Counted from the stretch's first letter, positions 43,797-55,463 are shown. The stretch: DNA of 64,000 bases from Apiotrichum sp. Y4204 (GCA_025531455.1 JAMYHL010000047.1:124001-188000); one strand, 5' to 3'. The notes: a model not told the origin generated them from the sequence alone. Numbers and translations: made by a program.

Positions 43797-43834
43797 CACA
43801 TGTTAACATGTGGCCATGCATGGGCGCATGGCCA
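43797..43834. repeat. Two adjoining inverted repeats
   Basis: CACATGTTAACATGTG (43797-43812) is a perfect 16-bp palindrome. It overlaps by two bases a hairpin with 9-bp arms TGGCCATGC/GCATGGCCA and a 6-nt loop (43811-43834). Confidence 0.85.
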
Positions 43835-44118
43835 TATATCCATATACATATATACATGGGTGCGCGGGGTGCGAAAGCGCGAAAGCTTGGCTGTGCCCAG
43901 TATAACCCAGCCGGTCTGCCTCCCACAAATTACCCGAGTGCTCCGAATAGCCCTGACCGGTCTGACTCCAAATTCCCCGCCCTGCTGATCAGGGCCAGCT
44001 CCAGATCGGCTGGTTTACAACTCAAGGGATCCGTGATCAGACATGCAAACAATCTGATCCCGCAGACCACGCGAGGGCCACCGACAGTTATGTAATTTGT
44101 AGTATGACTTCTCGCCCG

Positions 44119-44148
44119 ACGCGTCGCGCCTCTTTTTGGACGACGCGA
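44119..44148 (+). promoter_or_regulatory. MCB-type element(s) upstream of CDC45
   Basis: A perfect ACGCGT at 44119-44124 and a near-match ACGCGA at 44143-44148, about 280-300 bp before the CDC45 ATG. ACGCGT is the MBF (Mbp1-Swi6) binding box that drives G1/S expression of replication genes in fungi. Its occurrence before CDC45 fits that role. Confidence 0.5.
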
Positions 44149-44425
44149 CGCGGGAGCTGGCATGCTTGAGCAGGGTGGAGGTCGCTTTCCGCTGCTGACG
44201 TCCCAAGTCCAACGACCTGCCTCTCTTTAGTTCTGTTTACATCACAGATAGGAACGACTTATATACTTGACATCGCAGGTCCCCCACAACATTTTGCACG
44301 CCATCGCCAACAGATTCAAGTGCTTCTCCTTTCATTGCACTCCGCCGCGCGACCGTCTATCACAGAAAGGCCAACGGTCTTCGTGATTTCGTGTTCTTGC
44401 GGCCGTTTACTTCGGCCATCCTCCA

Positions 44426-46760
44426 ATGCCCCTCCTTCAGCCTCCAGGCCCAGATCGCCGCCCTTTGGAATTCACATATGTGGATGGATACAACTCGATA
44501 GTATCTCGTGTCCGGAAAAAGGGCACAGGACGTTCCGGCGGCGTGGTCATCTTTGTCGGGCTCGATGTTGTGAGTGTCTGTCTCGTGGAGAGTGAACATT
44601 GTCAAATCGCATTACTGACATCCCAGGATGGTCTGCTGGCTTCACGTATCCTCGCGTTTCTTTTCAGCCAAGATGACGTTCCGTACCGCATTATTCCCAT
44701 TCGAGGGTACTCTGAGCTAGAAGTGAAGCGCGACGAGGTTCTGGCGAATGAAGAAGTGCGTTGGTGGTTGAGCGTTTCTGACGCCAGGTTCACACTATCA
44801 TTCTTCTTTCTCTCGGATCAATGCTTCATCTTGACGTCTACTTTGCTTTGCCAAGTGGCTGTCACCTGCACATTATCGACGCACATCGTCCTTGGCACCT
44901 GGACAACTTGTTTGGGATCGATCTCGACATCGACGAGGTTGGCAACGGGACGGGAGAAGGCAAGATCTGGGTGTGGGGTGATGGGAGCGAATCAGATATG
45001 GCCACATTGAAGAAGAGCTGGGAGGCCATTGAGGTAGGCATTATCTGAAAGAAGCTCAAGCTAACCTCCTAGTATGAACCATCGGACGATGAGGGAGAAA
45101 GTGATGATGAAGATGACGGGGATGAGGACGAGGAGATTGAGGATGATGCTGGAGATGATGAAGATGGAGCGGAGAGTGGGAACGAAGAAGAAATGAGTCG
45201 AAAACGGCGACGGGGGGACTCCGCGAATCCCAAGAAGCGGAGACGAGCGGATGACGATATGGTGAGTGCACGATTATGACTCCGCCTGACTTCAGCCCCG
45301 GAGACTACCGCAAGCAGTGAGAGAGGCGCATGAAGAGCGCATTCAGCGTCACTATTCAGCAGGAACGAGCTATGGCATGTCGGTTGCCCAAACAGTATAT
45401 CTGCTGGCGACCGTCCTTGAGCGTGCCGATAACGACCTTCTGTGGCTCGCTATTCTCGCTCTCACCGATCAGTATGTTTCGGCGAGGATTGACCGAGACG
45501 ATTACGAGTCATACGTGGCCATGCTTAAGGACGAAGTGGCTCGTCTCAACCCTTTAGAGACGTCTGGACCCAATCCTGACAATCGCAACATCGCCAGTTC
45601 CGATGAAGAGCTGCGCTTCGTGCTGTTCAGGCACTGGAACCTGTACGACTCGATGTTGCATTCTCCCTACGTTGCCTCCCGACTAGGTGTGTGGAAGGAA
45701 AAGGGACGACGAGGACTCCAAAGGCTACTCGCAAAGATGGGGTGAGTCTTCATCATCCGTACCTTCCTTTAACGCGTCAGATTTTCGCTCCAGCAATGCC
45801 AACAGGAATACACACACATGGACATAGACCTCAAGCGCGACCTGCCCTCCCGTCTAGAGGAGAGTGGGCCAGAAATTGGTCTTGTGGATCTCGTCTACCC
45901 GTCATTCATCCGTGCATACGGCTTTTCATTGTCAAGTCTGTCCGCAGCGGATGCCGTTGAGGGCATTCAAGCTCTCCTGGACGCCGCCAAAGGTATCAGG
46001 CTGGAAGTCGAGATTGTAGGAGGCCGGGGCGGCGGAGAATGGTTTGGTGGGAGTCGCACATGGACCGTAGGCGATAAGAGCTGCCTTCTTCCCAACCGCA
46101 CCGTCGGTGAGGAAAACAGCGATACCGCCCTGGAAGAGCAATGGCACGTGCAGAACTTCTGGATAGCTTATGATGCTTGTGATGAGTAAGTTGCAAAAGT
46201 GGCAAATGATGATGATGGCTAATCCATAGTATTGCTCTTCTCCGCAAATCACTGCAACTTTCCAAGGCTCTCCATCGTGCAATCCTGCGACAGGGTACGG
46301 CCATTCTCGACAAAGCAATCATCCGTCGTCTCCGCACTTTTCGTTTTGCGGCAGTGCGTGAGGGTCCCGATCTCAAACTCTTCTGCCACCCCTCCCCGCT
46401 GAGTCGCCTTGCGTTGTGGCTGATGGACGCAACGCGTGATGCCCAGGTGAAGCGCAACGACAGGGAGGGCAAGGCAAATGCTTCGCTGCCATTCGTTGTG
46501 GCGTGTCTCAACGAGGACCGCAATACCTATATCGTGGTTGGCGTCACGGGCGCACCGGAGTTTGGCGATGTGCGGAAGAAGTGAGTTCCTGTCGTTTGCC
46601 CACTGGTTTCTGACAGGACAGCAAGCTTGGCCTCGCGTTCCAGAAGGCGGCAGACATGAGTCGCGCAAAGTCACTTCAGGATATGTTTGAGACGGCCACT
46701 GTTGAGGTCGACGCGGAGGATCTCCAAGGCTTCATTGAGGCACTTCACCTGTATAGTTAA
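44426..46760 (+). CDS. CDC45: DNA replication initiation factor CDC45
   Basis: A component of the CMG helicase. The N-terminal DHH-like fold shows GVVIFVGLDVDGLLASRILA and PYRIIPIRGYSELE. The hallmark HIIDAHRPWHLDNLF corresponds to the CDTHRP block of other Cdc45 proteins. A long acidic loop (SDDEGESDDEDDGDEDEE onward) and a bipartite basic signal (SRKRRRGDSANPKKRRR) follow. The C-terminal half has MSVAQTVYLLATVLERADND, LWLAILALTDQY and IGLVDLVYPSFIRAYGFSLS. The end is FIEALHLYS with a stop at 46758-46760. Seven or so short introns interrupt it. The start at 44426 (MPLLQPPGPDRR) is the first in-frame ATG before the conserved region; no better upstream exon was found. Confidence 0.93.
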
Positions 46761-46922
46761 TAGGGATTGTCAGTTTGCTGTCTGATGTAGGGGTGACTAT
46801 GTCAAGCCGAATACCGCGGGACCTTCTCGACCTGTGCCCTCCGCTGAGCTGCGATGCAATGCATATATCGACATGTCGACGGTGTTTTTATCTGCCAATC
46901 TAGCGGTTCCTACCCCGGAGGA

Positions 46923-48217
46923 TTAGAACGAGACCGAAGCCGCGCGGTTCTGGACCTTGTCCCAGTCGAGCGTCCGGAACCAGTCGCGTGCGTACTGGCC
47001 GGCACCGAACACACCGTACTTGTCGAGGTAAGCGTGCTGGTAGATGTTGAGGACAGCCACCGGGGTGACCTCGCCAGCGGTACGGGGTGCGCGGCCAGCC
47101 GAGGACGTAGGGGAAGACGAGGTAGATTCCGGTGCGCCCTCAGCGGCGGCGGCGCCCTCAGCACCCGTGTTCGCCGGCGTGCCGAACACCGGGAGGAGCG
47201 ACTGCCGTCCGCGCTGCTGGCGCATAGTGACGAGAAGCGTACCGGCGCCAAATGTGGGGACGACGTCAAAGTCGGTGAGGGCGTCGCCAGACTTGACGAT
47301 CTACAGGTCAGACAATGTCCAAAAAAACAGGCAATATCAGCCGCCCTGTTCACTCACCCAGAGCCAACCACCACCAGTGATGCCCTCGGCGTATCCAGCA
47401 ACACGGTCCTCGAGAGCCTTGAAGTGCTCGGGGACAGCCTTCGGCGCCTCAGCGTTCTGGGGAGTTAGCCTTCCGCGGTAGTGTACACAAGGCCGAAAGC
47501 CAGTCAAGGGTCGATCGTTTCCTCTGTACAAGGCGAAGTGTTCCCTTCCCGGATCCCGTCAATACCCACAATGCCCTCAAGGAAGTACGAGTTGTTGATG
47601 AGGAGTGACGCGTAGTTGAACGCGAGGGCAAGAGCCGGCTCACGAGCAGTGAAGGAAAGGAGGTCGGTGATGTCGAGCTTGTCGTTGTCCCACTTGATCT
47701 TCATGGGGGCGAGACGCGGGTTGTCTGGCAGGTGAGAATGAGATCAGGTAATGTTTGCGATGTGCCGGTGCGGAGGAAAATGGTCCAACAGCGCGGCAGA
47801 CAAATCGATTAAGTAGCAGCCGTGAGCGCAAAGAAGAATCCGTTCCAAGATATTCCAAGCGAAAAGGTGTTCGTCGAAAGGATTCGGGAAATAGACGGCG
47901 ATACAAGCACATGAGATCAGCGGGAACCGGGGTCAGCATTTGCCTAAAACATCGCTGCTTCTTCCGCACTCACTCCGGACCTCTGCCTGCAACCGCTCCC
48001 AAAGACCAGCCTGCCAGTCGTTAACGCGCGCGACATCGGTAGCGGAGATGAACTCGTCAACGCCCTTGAGCACACGGGGGTCGACACCGCCGATGGCGCC
48101 GCTCGGCTGCGAGCTGGGGGCCGCGCTTGTGAGGATGCTGCGGGCGAGCGGGGCGAGTGGGCGCGAGAGGCGCGAGCCCGAGGCGAGGCGGATGGTCGAG
48201 GCGAGGGAGCGCGACAT
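46923..48217 (-). CDS. SOD-fold mitochondrial small ribosomal subunit protein (mS42/mS43 type)
   Basis: The ATG at 48215-48217 gives MSRSLASTIRLASGSRLSRP, a strong mitochondrial leader. The body follows the Fe/Mn superoxide dismutase fold: ALAFNYASLLINNSYFLEGI in the N-terminal helical part, GGGWLWVSEQG in the centre, and PVAVLNIYQHAYLDKYG with YARDWFRTLDWDKVQNR at the end. Two metal ligands of true SODs are changed: the His of the HxxFW region is Asn (INNSYF), and the Asp of DxWEH is Asn (LNIYQH). Such inactive SOD-like proteins are mitoribosomal subunits in fungi (Rsm26, Mrp1), which I infer here. A low-complexity Ala/Ser/Thr insert (AEGAAAAEGAPESTSSS) separates the last two blocks. Which of mS42 or mS43 it is cannot be decided. 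Confidence 0.8.
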
Positions 48218-48541
48218 TGTGAATAGTGCGGCGGAACAGTCACCGAGATGGACGCTGGATAATGTATGCGTCTTTTGCGAATTGCTCGACCGTCAACGGG
48301 CGTTCCGAGGTCGGTTCGCGGAAAAAGTCCCAAAAGTCCCAATGGCTCAGTGGAAAAGATGGGACTTGGACACCGTGGGAAAATAGAAGGTGAGGGCCAC
48401 CGTGGGAAAACTCTTTACTGACTGTGATTTCATCCTCCAGAGAGGTCGTCAACTGATCGCATCAGCAATCAGCAATCTGCATCTGCAGCGTGTTGTAAAC
48501 TTCCGACACTCTCTTATCAATCTCACTCATCCTTGGACGCA
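48218..48541. promoter_or_regulatory. Divergent promoter region, SOD-fold gene / NR2C2AP-like gene
   Basis: 324 bp between divergent starts. It includes an imperfect direct repeat containing CACCGTGGGAAAA (around 48370-48410). Confidence 0.45.
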
Positions 48542-49048
48542 ATGGCAGACGTGATCCCCGAGGGGACAAAGGTCCAGTGCGTATGATTTCCCATTCGGAG
48601 TACTTTCTCAATTGTGTCTTGCCGATAATTCGCTAACCCCAGGGTGTCCGCCACGGCACCGGGCACGACGCGCCGCGCGCTGTTGCGCGATGACGACGAC
48701 GCGTGGACAGCACCTGCTGTGCCGGCATCACTCACCCTGTCGTTTCCCTCTCCTGTGTCGTTTTCTCGCGTGGGCTTAACTTTCCAAGGAGGTTTCGTCG
48801 CTACCACCATCAGCGTCGTTGCGACCCGCGAGAATGAGGGCGATGCAGTAGAGGTGCCGCTTGGGAAGATCTTCCCCGAAGACGTCAGTCGGCGGCAGGT
48901 GCTGGAGTAAGTGCAAAGATGAAAGATTGCTCAGTTTGACACTAGCCTCGGGCCCACTGAGGGTGCCACAGCCTTGCGGCTAGAGTTTGCAGCAAGCTCA
49001 GACCACCACGGACGCATCACGCTGTACCGCGTCGAGCTGTTGGCGTAG
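48542..49048 (+). CDS. NR2C2AP-like protein (discoidin/galactose-binding-like fold)
   Basis: A small protein of about 130 residues matching nuclear receptor 2C2-associated protein (TRA16) over its whole length. Visible blocks are RRALLRDDDDAWTAP, LTLSFPSPVSFSRVGLTFQG followed by GFVATTISVV, GKIFPEDVSRRQVLE, and ALRLEFAASSDHHGRITLYR with VELLA at the end. The fold is an F5/8 type C-like beta-sandwich; function outside animals is unknown. The start is the ATG at 48542 (MADVIPEGTKVQ). The first intron uses donor GTGCGT after GTCCA and ends CCCCAG; the second starts GTAAGT near 48908 and ends CACTAG. Confidence 0.8.
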
Positions 49049-49187
49049 AGTAGACATGCGTGAGTTCAGCTAGAGCCACGTTGTATAGATGCATTGTTGT
49101 GATCTTTATTCGATGGTAGCCCCAGGGACATGATTATGGTATGCGACCCGTCATACGGGGAGTGGGACTGTTGAACAACTCCCTAAT

Positions 49188-51937
49188 TCAGAGCTCGTCA
49201 TGCTCAAGGCTCTTCTTGAACGAAGCCCAGTCCAAAAAGTCATCGTCGTTCATCGGGCCGCTGTCCTGGGTATGGTCGTGCCCGACCTGCGAATCGACGA
49301 GTTTCTGCAGTTTGGCCAAGGAGTCCTCCTCAGCCATCTCGTCCGCGTCGTCTGAGTCGTCGTCCGCCTGTGCGTCCGACTCCTTCTCGTCCTCAGCGCC
49401 TGCTGGCAGCTCGGCGGCGGTAGGCGGCGCGGGCTTGACCGACTCGTCTGTCTTGGCATCAAGACGCACACCAAGATTGGTACGAAGCAGAGCCTCGACT
49501 CGCTCAAAGAAGGCAGTAGGGTCGGGCACATCGAAACCAGAGCGCACCAGTGTGCTATCGAACAGTACGTTGGCGGTCTCAATCAGCTCCAGCTCGTCCA
49601 AGGATGCTTCGCCGGCTTCCTCTCCCTCAACACGCGGAGGGAGGTCAAGAACACGCGAGAGAAGACCTTCGATCAACGGCGACTTGGGGTTGATCTCGAG
49701 CACGCGCGGCATGTTCTTGAGCACCTGGTACATGGGGTCGTTCTCGGCGTCGCCCTGCGCAGCCATGATACGAGCCATGTTGGCGGACCAGCCCATCGAG
49801 TCTGGCTGTCAGCGACCAGCTGCCAAAGGAGCACTTCGTGAGCTCTATACTTACCAACAACGATTGTGCACGGTGACGTGACGAGACGGTTGGTCAAGAC
49901 AACGTCGCTGACACGTCCGCGGAATGCCCCCTTAAGCCAGTCCGTGAGGGGACGGAAGGCAATCTTCTGCGCCTCGAGCTCACGCTGTTCGGCGGCGTCC
50001 TCCTCCTCGTCACCGTAGGTGAGACCCTTTTTGGCCACATCTTGGGTGAGCATGCCCATGAAATTGTGCATGGACTGCATCATAGGCTCGTCCGAAGGAA
50101 GGTTGAGAAGAAGAACCTCGTAACCGCGGGCCTTGAGCTTCTCCACAAATGGCGAGCGCGCCAGCACGGCCGGGTTTTCACCCACGCCGGCCATGTAGTA
50201 AATCTGCTTTTGGCCCTCCTTGCGGTTGGCCACATACTCCTCAAGCGAGGTGTAGTTGGTACGCGTGGACTCGAAGCGCAGCAGTTTGGCGATTTTGATG
50301 CGATCTTTCTGCGTCTCGATCGCACCGATGCGAAGCGCGTTACCGTACAGCTTGGACACTTCCAGGTACTCCTCCGGCTTCTCCTCCGCAAGACGTGTTA
50401 GGAGGTCGAGCGCTTTACGCACAAGGGTGCGCTTCAGCTGCTGCAGGAAACGTGCATTCTGGAGTGTCTCGCGAGAGACATTGAGTCTGTGGTGTAAGAC
50501 GCAAGCTCAGGAAGCAAACTCTACTCACGGGAGGTCATCGGCGTCGACGGTGATCTTGACAAAGCTTAGCCAACGGGGCATGTACTCCTTCCCAAGGTCG
50601 TCGGTGATGAAGACGCGCTTGACCATCAGACGAACATTATTGATACCACTCTCAATCTTCTGCCAAAAGTCCTTGGGCAGCGTCGAAGGGATGTACATGA
50701 TGGCCCGGTACGAAACGCCGCTTGCCGTGTCACCGCGGAAGTGGCTCCAACCGAGCGGCTTGGGGTCGGCCCCCTTGCTCACGGATCGGTAGAAGTCGAT
50801 GTACTCTTCGTCTGAGATGGAGGAAGGTTCCCTGGAATCAGTGTCTGAAAGGGAGTCCAACGCCAGCTATAAAAGACTCACCGCATCCAGATGGGAGCCT
50901 TGTCGTTGACATGAGTCCAAACCATCTCCGCGGGAGCGCCCTCCTCTGTCTGCTTACGCTCCCGGATATAGATCGGGAAAGTGGTCGAGAAGGTCGAATG
51001 CTTGTCACTGATGGTGAGCCCCGAGCCGCTATCGGCACTTACATGAGGGCCTTGAGCTTGTTGGTGCTGAGGAACTCCTTGTCCTCCTCGCCAATCTGGA
51101 GTACGATCTCGGTACCCCGCCCAAGTGTGTTGCCCCGAGGGTCGGGCAGGACCTCAAAGGTATCGCCCTTGGCCTCCGAGGTGAACACGTATTGCTGCGG
51201 GTTCGGGTTCTCAGGTGTGGGAGGGGGAAGCGACGCGACGCGGACCGTGGGCGAAACGAGGAAGCACGAGTAGAATCCGAGACCTCCGAGATTAGCGCAG
51301 CCCCGGTTGCTCGGCACTCACCAAACTGTCCGATGAGGTTACCGTCGTTGCCGGCCTCATCGGCCTTCTTCAAAAACTCGTTTGTACCAGAACGCGCGAT
51401 TGTACCAAGGTTGCGCGCAAGCTCGGTGCGGTTCATGCCGATGCCGGTATCGCGCAAGATAAGCTGGCCGGTCTTGCCGTCCCCGTCCTCGTCGAGGCGA
51501 ACCTCGATGGTCACATTTGTGTCGCCTGCCGAGAGCACCGAACGGTCCGTGAGCGACACGATACGCAGCTTTTCGAGAGCGTCATTCGCGTTGCTTAGGA
51601 GCTCGCGCAAGAACACGTCCTTGTGCGAGTAGAGCGAATGAATGACGAGGGAGCGGAGACGCGAGATATCAGACTGTGGAGGTCAGCTGGAATGCGTCGG
51701 CGGAAGGTGTCAGAGATAAAGAGCTGCACGCAGGCCCCATTCCAACTGACACGGTAGACGCACATCGTACTTGAACTGCTCGGGCGCCTCGTCTGTCAAG
51801 GGGGCCGACTCCTGGAGAGGAACCTGGTCAGCATGGCCAATGTCCGCTTGACCGGAGTCTGCCACTCCCGAAGCCTCGGCAGCAGCGAACTGTGCCAGTA
51901 CGGACAGTGCTCCCAGGAGGAGCGTCGTGACCCGCAT
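49188..51937 (-). CDS. ER-type Hsp90 (endoplasmin/Grp94-like) with signal peptide and HDEL
   Basis: An ATP-dependent chaperone. The ATG at 51935-51937 gives MRVTTLLLGALSVLAQFAAA, a classical secretory signal peptide, then an acidic pre-N region. The N-domain blocks are VFLRELLSNANDALEKLR, LRDTGIGMNRTELARNLGTI, ARSGTNEFLKKA and LIGQFGLGFYSCFLVSP. The middle domain has PIYIRERKQTEEGAPAEMVW, RAIMYIPSTLPKDFWQK, RVFITDDLGKEYMPRWLSF, LNVSRETLQNAR and KQIYYMAGVGENPAV. The C-terminal domain includes MARIMAAQGDAENDPMYQ. A long acidic linker precedes the final KKSLEHDEL. HDEL plus the signal peptide places it in the ER lumen. Five introns, 35-90 nt, restore these blocks exactly. Budding and fission yeast lack an ER Hsp90. 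Confidence 0.95.
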
Positions 51938-52294
51938 TGTCAGCAATACAAAGTGTGCGTGAGAGAGTGTTGGTGGCAGCAGTTTGTGCAAGTAGACAAA
52001 ATCTCGGTGCGGAATCGCTGGTCTGTTATTCCTGGTACGCGTATGACGTGGCCTGCGGATCGCCAAGATTGTCCAAAGTTGCCCGTTGCCGGCCAGCTCG
52101 GCCAGTTGGCCAGTTGAAACGACAGCCACGTGGCAGATTCTGCGGCGCGGGCGCCCGTCGCGCGTCGCGCGCTCACGCGCTCGAGGGCTGAACGAGCCCG
52201 ACTCTCTTTAACCTCTTCTCCTTGTGAGCTCGTTCTGCGACCATAGTACAGTATCATCAGCCATATTGATGCCAGTATGCATGACAACTACCAT
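51938..52294. promoter_or_regulatory. Spacer between the Hsp90 and SYF1 genes
   Basis: 357 bp, containing the Hsp90 promoter and the SYF1 3' end. A GC-rich patch with repeated GCGCG/CGCGC lies at 52140-52190. I did not find a clear heat-shock or unfolded-protein-response element. Confidence 0.4.
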
Positions 52295-55200
52295 CTAGAA
52301 CTCATCATCCGCAATATCAATCGCATCTGGATTCGCCGCTGCCGCCGCTGCGGCATCGCCACTGTCTGCCTCCTCATGCTGCGCCGACGCCTTGAGCGTA
52401 GAGGCCACAAACGCGGGGGCCTTCTTCCCTCCACCCCCACCCATCTCGCGCTCCATCGCCGCCATCGGGTCGGCCGCCTCGCGGGCCGCTGCTTCGGCCT
52501 CATCTGTAGGCTTCTCGCCTCCGGTCTCCGCCGCTGTCTTCTGCGCGTTGATGAACGATGCGTCTGTGTTGAAGCTCGCCTGCACTGCACGCTTGATGCG
52601 AAGCATCTCGCGGAACGTGTCTTCGGATCCTGTTGCGACCTCGAACTCGTTCCACTCAGACCAGAAGTCTTTGCTTGTGCGCGGGTCGCAGAACTGAGAG
52701 GCATGTGCGTAGATTGCACGAGCGCGGTCGATTTCTCCAAGCTTGCGCTCCATCTGTGCGAAACGACGGCACATTGTGGCCGTGTCCTTGTCCGACAGTG
52801 ATTCGATCGCACGCTCGTAGATGGGTCGTGTTGCCGGCAGGCCAAAGTTGGCGGTCGCTTTTGCAATGTAGATGGTGTACATTTCGAAGCGATCGGACTC
52901 CTGCACGGTCGATGCGGCACGATCGTAGATGCCCATCGCGCGTTTGGCGAGACCATGCTCCTCCTCGAGCTTGGCGTACATGAGAAATAGGGGTTTGCAG
53001 AATTTTTCGGGGCAGTTCTCAAGCGCCTGCTCGAACAGGTCACGCGTCCGCTCCAGCTTCTTCCCACCATATCGCTTCACGAACTTGGACAGATAGATGT
53101 TCCACAGTTCAAATGCGATGGGGAAATGGAACAGCTCGATACCGCGCTCGTACACCTTGAAGGACTCTTCGAAGTACTTGTTCTCCTCGAGGAACTGCGC
53201 GTAGTTGACAATCGTCTGTGCGTTGGCAATCTTGAGCTCCATGATCTTGTCGTAGACCTGCTTCGCCGTCTCAACGGTGCCAATCGATTCCTCAAGATCG
53301 GAATAAAACGACCATAGTTTGAGCGACTTGAAGAGACGCGTCTGGGGTGGCAAGTTGTCGTTGTAGAAGTCGACCTTGGTGTTCTTGGGCACCGTTGTCG
53401 CCCGTTGGATCAGACGTACTGCCTCCTCATAGTTCCTGTATGTCAGTCATGAACGTATCCAAGCACAGCGTCCTTCGGCTACTCACTCGTTACGCAGCTC
53501 CATCTCGGCCCATTCACACCACACCTCAGCAAGCTCATCGACATTCTTGAAGGGCACCTTCGTGGCCTTGTCGAAGATCTTGCGCGCCTGCTCGAGATCC
53601 GGCTCGTTCTGGGGCTCTCCCGACTCGGGATCAACGCTCCCACCCTCCTCGTAGAACTTGGCAAAGCTGACGTATAACGGATACAGCGGGCCAGTTGCTT
53701 TGCGGGGATTGATCGTGTCGATGGCGCGGAGATACGTGGCAACAACCTCGGCGTCGTTGTCGCCGTGAAGCGCCACCCGCTTCTCCCACTCCACAACGTC
53801 GTTCGGGTTTCGGCGCAACAGGACGTCGTTGACGAGGAATGGGCGGCGATCCATCAGCTCCTCGAAAGCCTTCATACGCGCATCGAGATCGGCCTCCGTC
53901 TCCTCCGCGTCGAAATCCTCATCCTCCAGGTTCTCCTCGTCGGCAAGCGCTGCCATGAGTGTTGACACGAGTGTTTCGCTGAACTCGGTGTATGCGTCGA
54001 AAATTTGGGTGAAGTCCCTGATCGTGACCACCTCCTTCAGACCCTTCTCAAAGGTCTCGCCCGCGCGATCCAACTCGCCTCGCTTGATCCAGTACGTCGC
54101 CAGACCGGTCCACAGACGGCCAGCCTGGTCTTTGTAGATCTCCAGCCCATCGCGGTGAACAATGCCCTCAACGTCAAGGAGGCGGGGGTTTGACGGATCC
54201 GTGTCCTCGTCGTACGGCAGCTCTTCCGCCTTTGCTTGAGCGCCACCGGTAAGGTTGCTCGTGGGACGATGTAAAGTAGCAGCGCCACTGGGAACAGGCG
54301 GACCAGCAATGCGCATCAACCGGCCTTCTACACTTGCGGGTTCCTCACCCGACGTAGCCCCAGCAGCAGCATCGCTGCCCTCCACAGCTTCCTCAACGGC
54401 CGCGCGTGTTGCCTGTAGCTCGAGCGTCTGATCCTCGTCCATTCCCACCTCATCCGCGTACTTCTCCACCAGCTCCAAAAAGTCGATAAAGAGCTGGTAC
54501 GGGCTCTTCCCCTCCAACGACGTGTAAAGATTGCGCTGGGCGCGGCGCGCAATCGATAGCAAGTACTTGGCGGCTGCCAAGGGTCGCGGGGGCTCGGCAT
54601 CAAGCAGGTAGTTGATGTGACGCTCCGTGAGTGATGAGTCGATCTGTGGTAAGCGCTGTGAATCACTTGGAACGCACCTTGAGGTATCGCCTCCAGACTC
54701 TCTCTCCTGCTTCGCCACCAACAACCTCGGCCCAGCGAAGATACAGACCCCAAATTCGGCCGTGGAGACTCGGGGGAAGCGTACGCAGTGCGCGATCAAA
54801 TGTCCGACGTGCGTAGGTATACCGGAAAGTCGCTGGGCAGTTGGGATGGAGGACCATGCTGAGGTGCAGCAGCCACGGAACGGGAAGATGGCTGAGCCAG
54901 CCCAACATGCGCTCGCCTACGGCAAAGAGTGCGCGCCACTCATCGTAACCGACGACGCCGTCCAACCCGCCCTCCCAAGCGTTCACCTCCTCTGCGTCAT
55001 CGAGCATCTCCTGGACGTTGGTCTTGTACGCTGCGCCGCGTTTTGCCTGCTTCTTGCGCGCCTTGATCGCGTCCTGAGTAAGTTCACCGAGAACATAATC
55101 TTGACGCATAAGCATGTACGCCTTCCACAGCTTGAAGCTCGTTGGAAACACGCCGAGGGCGCGCTCGTACACCATGACGAGCTCCGTCAGCCCATCACGA

Positions 55201-55463
55201 GCAGCTTGGGAAGCAAGTGGGCCAAGCACGCGCTCTTCCGCTGACGGATCGTGATTTTTCGGAGGAAGAGTCTTCCCTACGCGCGAGGTGATGGCGGCGA
55301 TGTGTGTCAGCCACGAGCGAAGATTGTCGGGGTTGTGCAACAGGTCCTCCTCGACAGCCAAGTCGGCCGTGCGGATGAGCTCGGGATGCGTCGCCGGCGT
55401 CGGAATCGGCACGGTTATCGGAAACCGTTCCGACAGCGAGGCAATCAGCGACGTCGACGCCAT
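52295..55463 (-). CDS. SYF1: Pre-mRNA splicing factor SYF1 (XAB2 homologue), HAT-repeat protein
   Basis: A scaffold of the NineTeen complex in the spliceosome; the human homologue also links to transcription-coupled repair. The ATG at 55461-55463 gives MASTSLIASLSERFPITV. HAT repeats fill nearly the whole protein: NLRSWLTHIAAI, LVMVYERALGVFPTSFKLWK, AYMLMRQDYV, ARRTFDRALRTLPPSLHGR with IWGLYLRWAE, EVWCEWAEMELRN, QVYDKIMELKIANAQTIVNY, and ESFKVYERGIELFHFPIAFE with LWNIYLSKFVKRYGG. The C-terminus is Ala/acidic-rich, ending DAIDIADDEF. Introns near 54640 and 53440 join the three large exons. The length (about 1,010 residues) is normal to slightly long for the family. Confidence 0.95.

Larger units (their letters stand above)
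43125..44425. promoter_or_regulatory. 1.3-kb divergent region PLD / CDC45
   Basis: It contains an (ATT)n microsatellite at 43402-43432, a cluster of inverted repeats at 43797-43834, an AT-rich patch after it, and MCB-like elements at 44119-44148 upstream of CDC45. No gene supported. Confidence 0.55.

Noticed and set aside
46923..48217. Annotation as superoxide dismutase
   Set aside because: Metal ligands are missing and the mitochondrial leader plus degenerate motifs fit a mitoribosomal SOD-fold protein.
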